Source of the DNA: CBDHHC01 sp965263345
Lineage (GTDB): Bacteria > Pseudomonadota > Alphaproteobacteria > Rhizobiales > CBDHHC01
Direction of reading: 5' to 3'
Assembly: GCA_965263345.1 (NCBI GenBank)
Contig: CBDHHC010000024.1
Location: forward strand, 1,116,001-1,180,000
DNA length: 64,000 nt
The position numbers were made by a program, and so were the translations under genes. Below are positions 62,210 through 64,000 of the stretch, piece by piece; the first letter of the stretch is position 1; every line of letters starts with the position of its first letter. The notes under the pieces were generated by a model. The model searched no databases, had not been told where the DNA came from, and saw only the letters and a list, made by a program, of their open reading frames with translations.

Positions 62210-63778
62210 ATGAATAAAAATGTCTTGGTTATCGGGGCTGGTCTCTCTGGGATTGCGGCTGTCAAAGAATTAAAAGAAGAAGGTCATAACGTAACTTGCT
62301 TTGAAAAAAATCCAGATTTTGGAGGCGTATTCTCTAGCAAAGAGGCTTACGATTCACTGCACCTTACAATATCAAACTATTTTATGGCTTACTCAGATTT
62401 CGTTCCAACAAACGAACGCCTTAAATTTTGGTCAGGTAAAGAATATCAAAATTACCTCAATAAATATATTATAAACAATGATTTAGAAGATCTCATATCT
62501 TACAATACAGAAGTCATAGAACTGAAAAAAGATGATGATCGCTGGCATGTAAGAACACAGCAAGATGGAAAAGAAGAAACGCATAGCTTTGATGCTGTTG
62601 CAGTGTGTTCGGGAATGTTTCAAAAAAAATCTATTCCTGAAATTGAAGGCCTAGAAAATTTTAAGGGTGAAGTTGTTCATTCAAAATCTTATAAAAATTC
62701 AAGCCCCTTCGAAGGCAAGCGCGTTCTATGTATTGGCATGGGCGAAAGTTCTGCAGATGTAACCTCTGAAATTTCTGAAGTCGCAGAGAAATGCATTCTA
62801 TCTCTGCGCCGCTATCCAGTTGTTGCACCACGTATGTATCCATTTCAAAAAGATCCCTTTTTTACAATCGATACGTCACCACTGACGGCAAGAATTTTTA
62901 GTTGGTTACCAAGCACATTTTATATGGGTTTCACAAAACCTATTTTTCAAAAATATCTTCAGAGTAGAAACCCTCAAACAGTATATCGCGCACAATGGAT
63001 TAAAAAGGGAGGAAAAACACCTCATCAAGTTATCACAAAAAACGAACGCGTTTTCCAACATATCGTAGATAATCAAGTAACGCCAAATCTGTCAGGCATA
63101 GAAAAGATTACTTCAGATGAGGTTATTTTTAAAGATGGGCAAAGTGAAAAAATTGATACAATTGTCCTCTGCACAGGATACCAAATTTCCTTCCCATTTT
63201 TGAACATAGAACTAAAAAATCCAAGAGATCTCTATAAACAGATCTTCCATAATGATCTAGATGACAGCTTGGCTTTTATTGGATTTGTAAGACCGCAACA
63301 GGGAGGAATCCCAGCCATCGCTGAAATGCAAAGCCGCTACTTCGCACTCGTTTGCAGTGGAAAAAAAGCCTTGCCGACGCATGAAAAACGAATAGCTATA
63401 ACACGACAGGAACGTGAGTTTTGGGAACAACAATTCTATCTTGCACCGCAAGTTTTATCGCTGGTGAATTATTGTAATTATATGGATTCTATGTCCAAAC
63501 TGGTTGGTTGCTACCCTCAAGTTTCGATTTTTGAAAACCCAAATTTATATTTTAAACTCTGGTTTGGTCCTCAGTTCTCAGCTCAATACCGCCTAACCGG
63601 ACCTCACGCAAAAACCAAAGAAGCACAAGAATTTTTAGAAAACTTTCCTATTCCTATTTCAAAAACAAAAATGTTCTCTTTGATGCTGATTAAAGCATTC
63701 TATGAGTTTGTCGAACTCTTCCCAAACTTAAGAAAATACAATCGACTAAGAAGAATACATCAGGTCTTAGGCAGCTAA
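62210..63778 (+). CDS. Flavin-containing monooxygenase (FMO family)
   Basis: A 522-residue class B flavoprotein. FAD motif VIGAGLSGIAAVKEL (residues ~6-20), the FMO-specific FKGEVVHSKSY (FxGxxxHxxxY) near 158-168, NADPH motif CIGMGESSADVTSEI and CTGYQISFPF near 330. It should oxygenate a nitrogen- or sulphur-containing or ketone substrate with NADPH and O2. The start follows the two-base-offset GAAAGAG; no upstream partner. The following gene begins ~95 bp downstream and may be co-transcribed. Confidence 0.9.
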   Translation: MNKNVLVIGAGLSGIAAVKELKEEGHNVTCFEKNPDFGGVFSSKEAYDSLHLTISNYFMAYSDFVPTNERLKFWSGKEYQNYLNKYIINNDLEDLISYNTEVIELKKDDDRWHVRTQQDGKEETHSFDAVAVCSGMFQKKSIPEIEGLENFKGEVVHSKSYKNSSPFEGKRVLCIGMGESSADVTSEISEVAEKCILSLRRYPVVAPRMYPFQKDPFFTIDTSPLTARIFSWLPSTFYMGFTKPIFQKYLQSRNPQTVYRAQWIKKGGKTPHQVITKNERVFQHIVDNQVTPNLSGIEKITSDEVIFKDGQSEKIDTIVLCTGYQISFPFLNIELKNPRDLYKQIFHNDLDDSLAFIGFVRPQQGGIPAIAEMQSRYFALVCSGKKALPTHEKRIAITRQEREFWEQQFYLAPQVLSLVNYCNYMDSMSKLVGCYPQVSIFENPNLYFKLWFGPQFSAQYRLTGPHAKTKEAQEFLENFPIPISKTKMFSLMLIKAFYEFVELFPNLRKYNRLRRIHQVLGS

Positions 63779-63873
63779 GCTTATTAGAATTTTGACAGAG
63801 TCAAAGCGTTGTGTCTCAAGCAAAAGACTCGCTCTCGTTACCCCATTTAATCATTTCGACATGAGGTCTGAAA

Positions 63874-64000
63874 ATGCAAACATTAGAACAAGATAAATCT
63901 GTAGCCCTGAATGACTGGTTGACTGAGAAGCATCTTCAATTACTTTTACTACAACAAGAAAAAAAACAAGGTCCTATCGTAGAACTACCTTCTGAAAAGA
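63874..64000 (+). CDS. Start of a protein gene cut by the window end
   Basis: From ATG 63874 the frame stays open to the window edge (42 codons), with GAGG at a suitable distance upstream. The N-terminus (MQTLEQDKSVALNDWL...) is Leu/Gln-rich and not recognised. It may share a transcript with the flavin monooxygenase. Confidence 0.5.
   Translation, partial: MQTLEQDKSVALNDWLTEKHLQLLLLQQEKKQGPIVELPSEK

Overview
The window is AT-rich chromosomal DNA from a Gram-negative bacterium, most probably a marine or aquatic alphaproteobacterium. That placement is inferred from the combined gene content: a urt-ure cluster in urtABCDE / small membrane protein / ureDABCEFG order, a TAXI-type TRAP system with a fused permease, a chemoreceptor ending in a PilZ domain, a CRP-like regulator and a type I secretion system with a giant RTX protein. 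No rRNA, tRNA, CRISPR array or insertion sequence was recognised.

Layout. 1-2510: end of an aldose-epimerase-like gene, a very basic secreted repeat protein, and a CRP/FNR regulator with a consensus CRP site in front of it. 2562-8841: a minus-strand Ugp-like ABC uptake operon (ATPase, two permeases, binding protein) ending in a metallophosphodiesterase, with a divergent LysR regulator. 8853-23091: an ~8.7 kb cadherin/RTX gene broken by several frameshifts, and its divergent type I exporter (two tandem ABC subunits with unusual ATPase sites, plus an HlyD adaptor). 23263-28502: HypT-like LysR, a Cache-domain NarL-type two-component pair and an amino-acid dehydrogenase. 28673-35011: a catabolic operon of TAXI binding protein, fused TRAP permease, UspA, class III aminotransferase and a beta-keto acid cleavage enzyme. 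35028-46034 (minus): a complete urease operon and urea ABC transporter; urtA has a textbook sigma-54 promoter, so nitrogen control is likely. 46670-47158: a c-type cytochrome.

47276-52286 (minus) is the most interesting locus: a three-gene retron operon. It encodes a 621-aa helical-repeat protein, a 527-aa winged-helix/SWIM zinc-finger protein and a reverse transcriptase with the retron marks NAxxH, YADD and VTG. Between the SWIM gene and the RT gene lies a ~173-nt non-coding segment closed by a 14-bp a1/a2 inverted repeat and containing msr-like and msd-like hairpins. The gene content matches what I recall as type XIII retrons (ARM + WH-SWIM + RT), a predicted and little-studied defence type.

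52492-64000: thiol peroxidase, an MCP with a PilZ domain, a periplasmic protein with two PilJ-type sensor domains, an AbrB-family permease, an orphan TAXI protein, a small secreted protein, a YghU-type glutathione transferase, a DUF488 protein, a small ORF with a perfect Shine-Dalgarno, a flavin monooxygenase and the start of a gene cut by the window edge.
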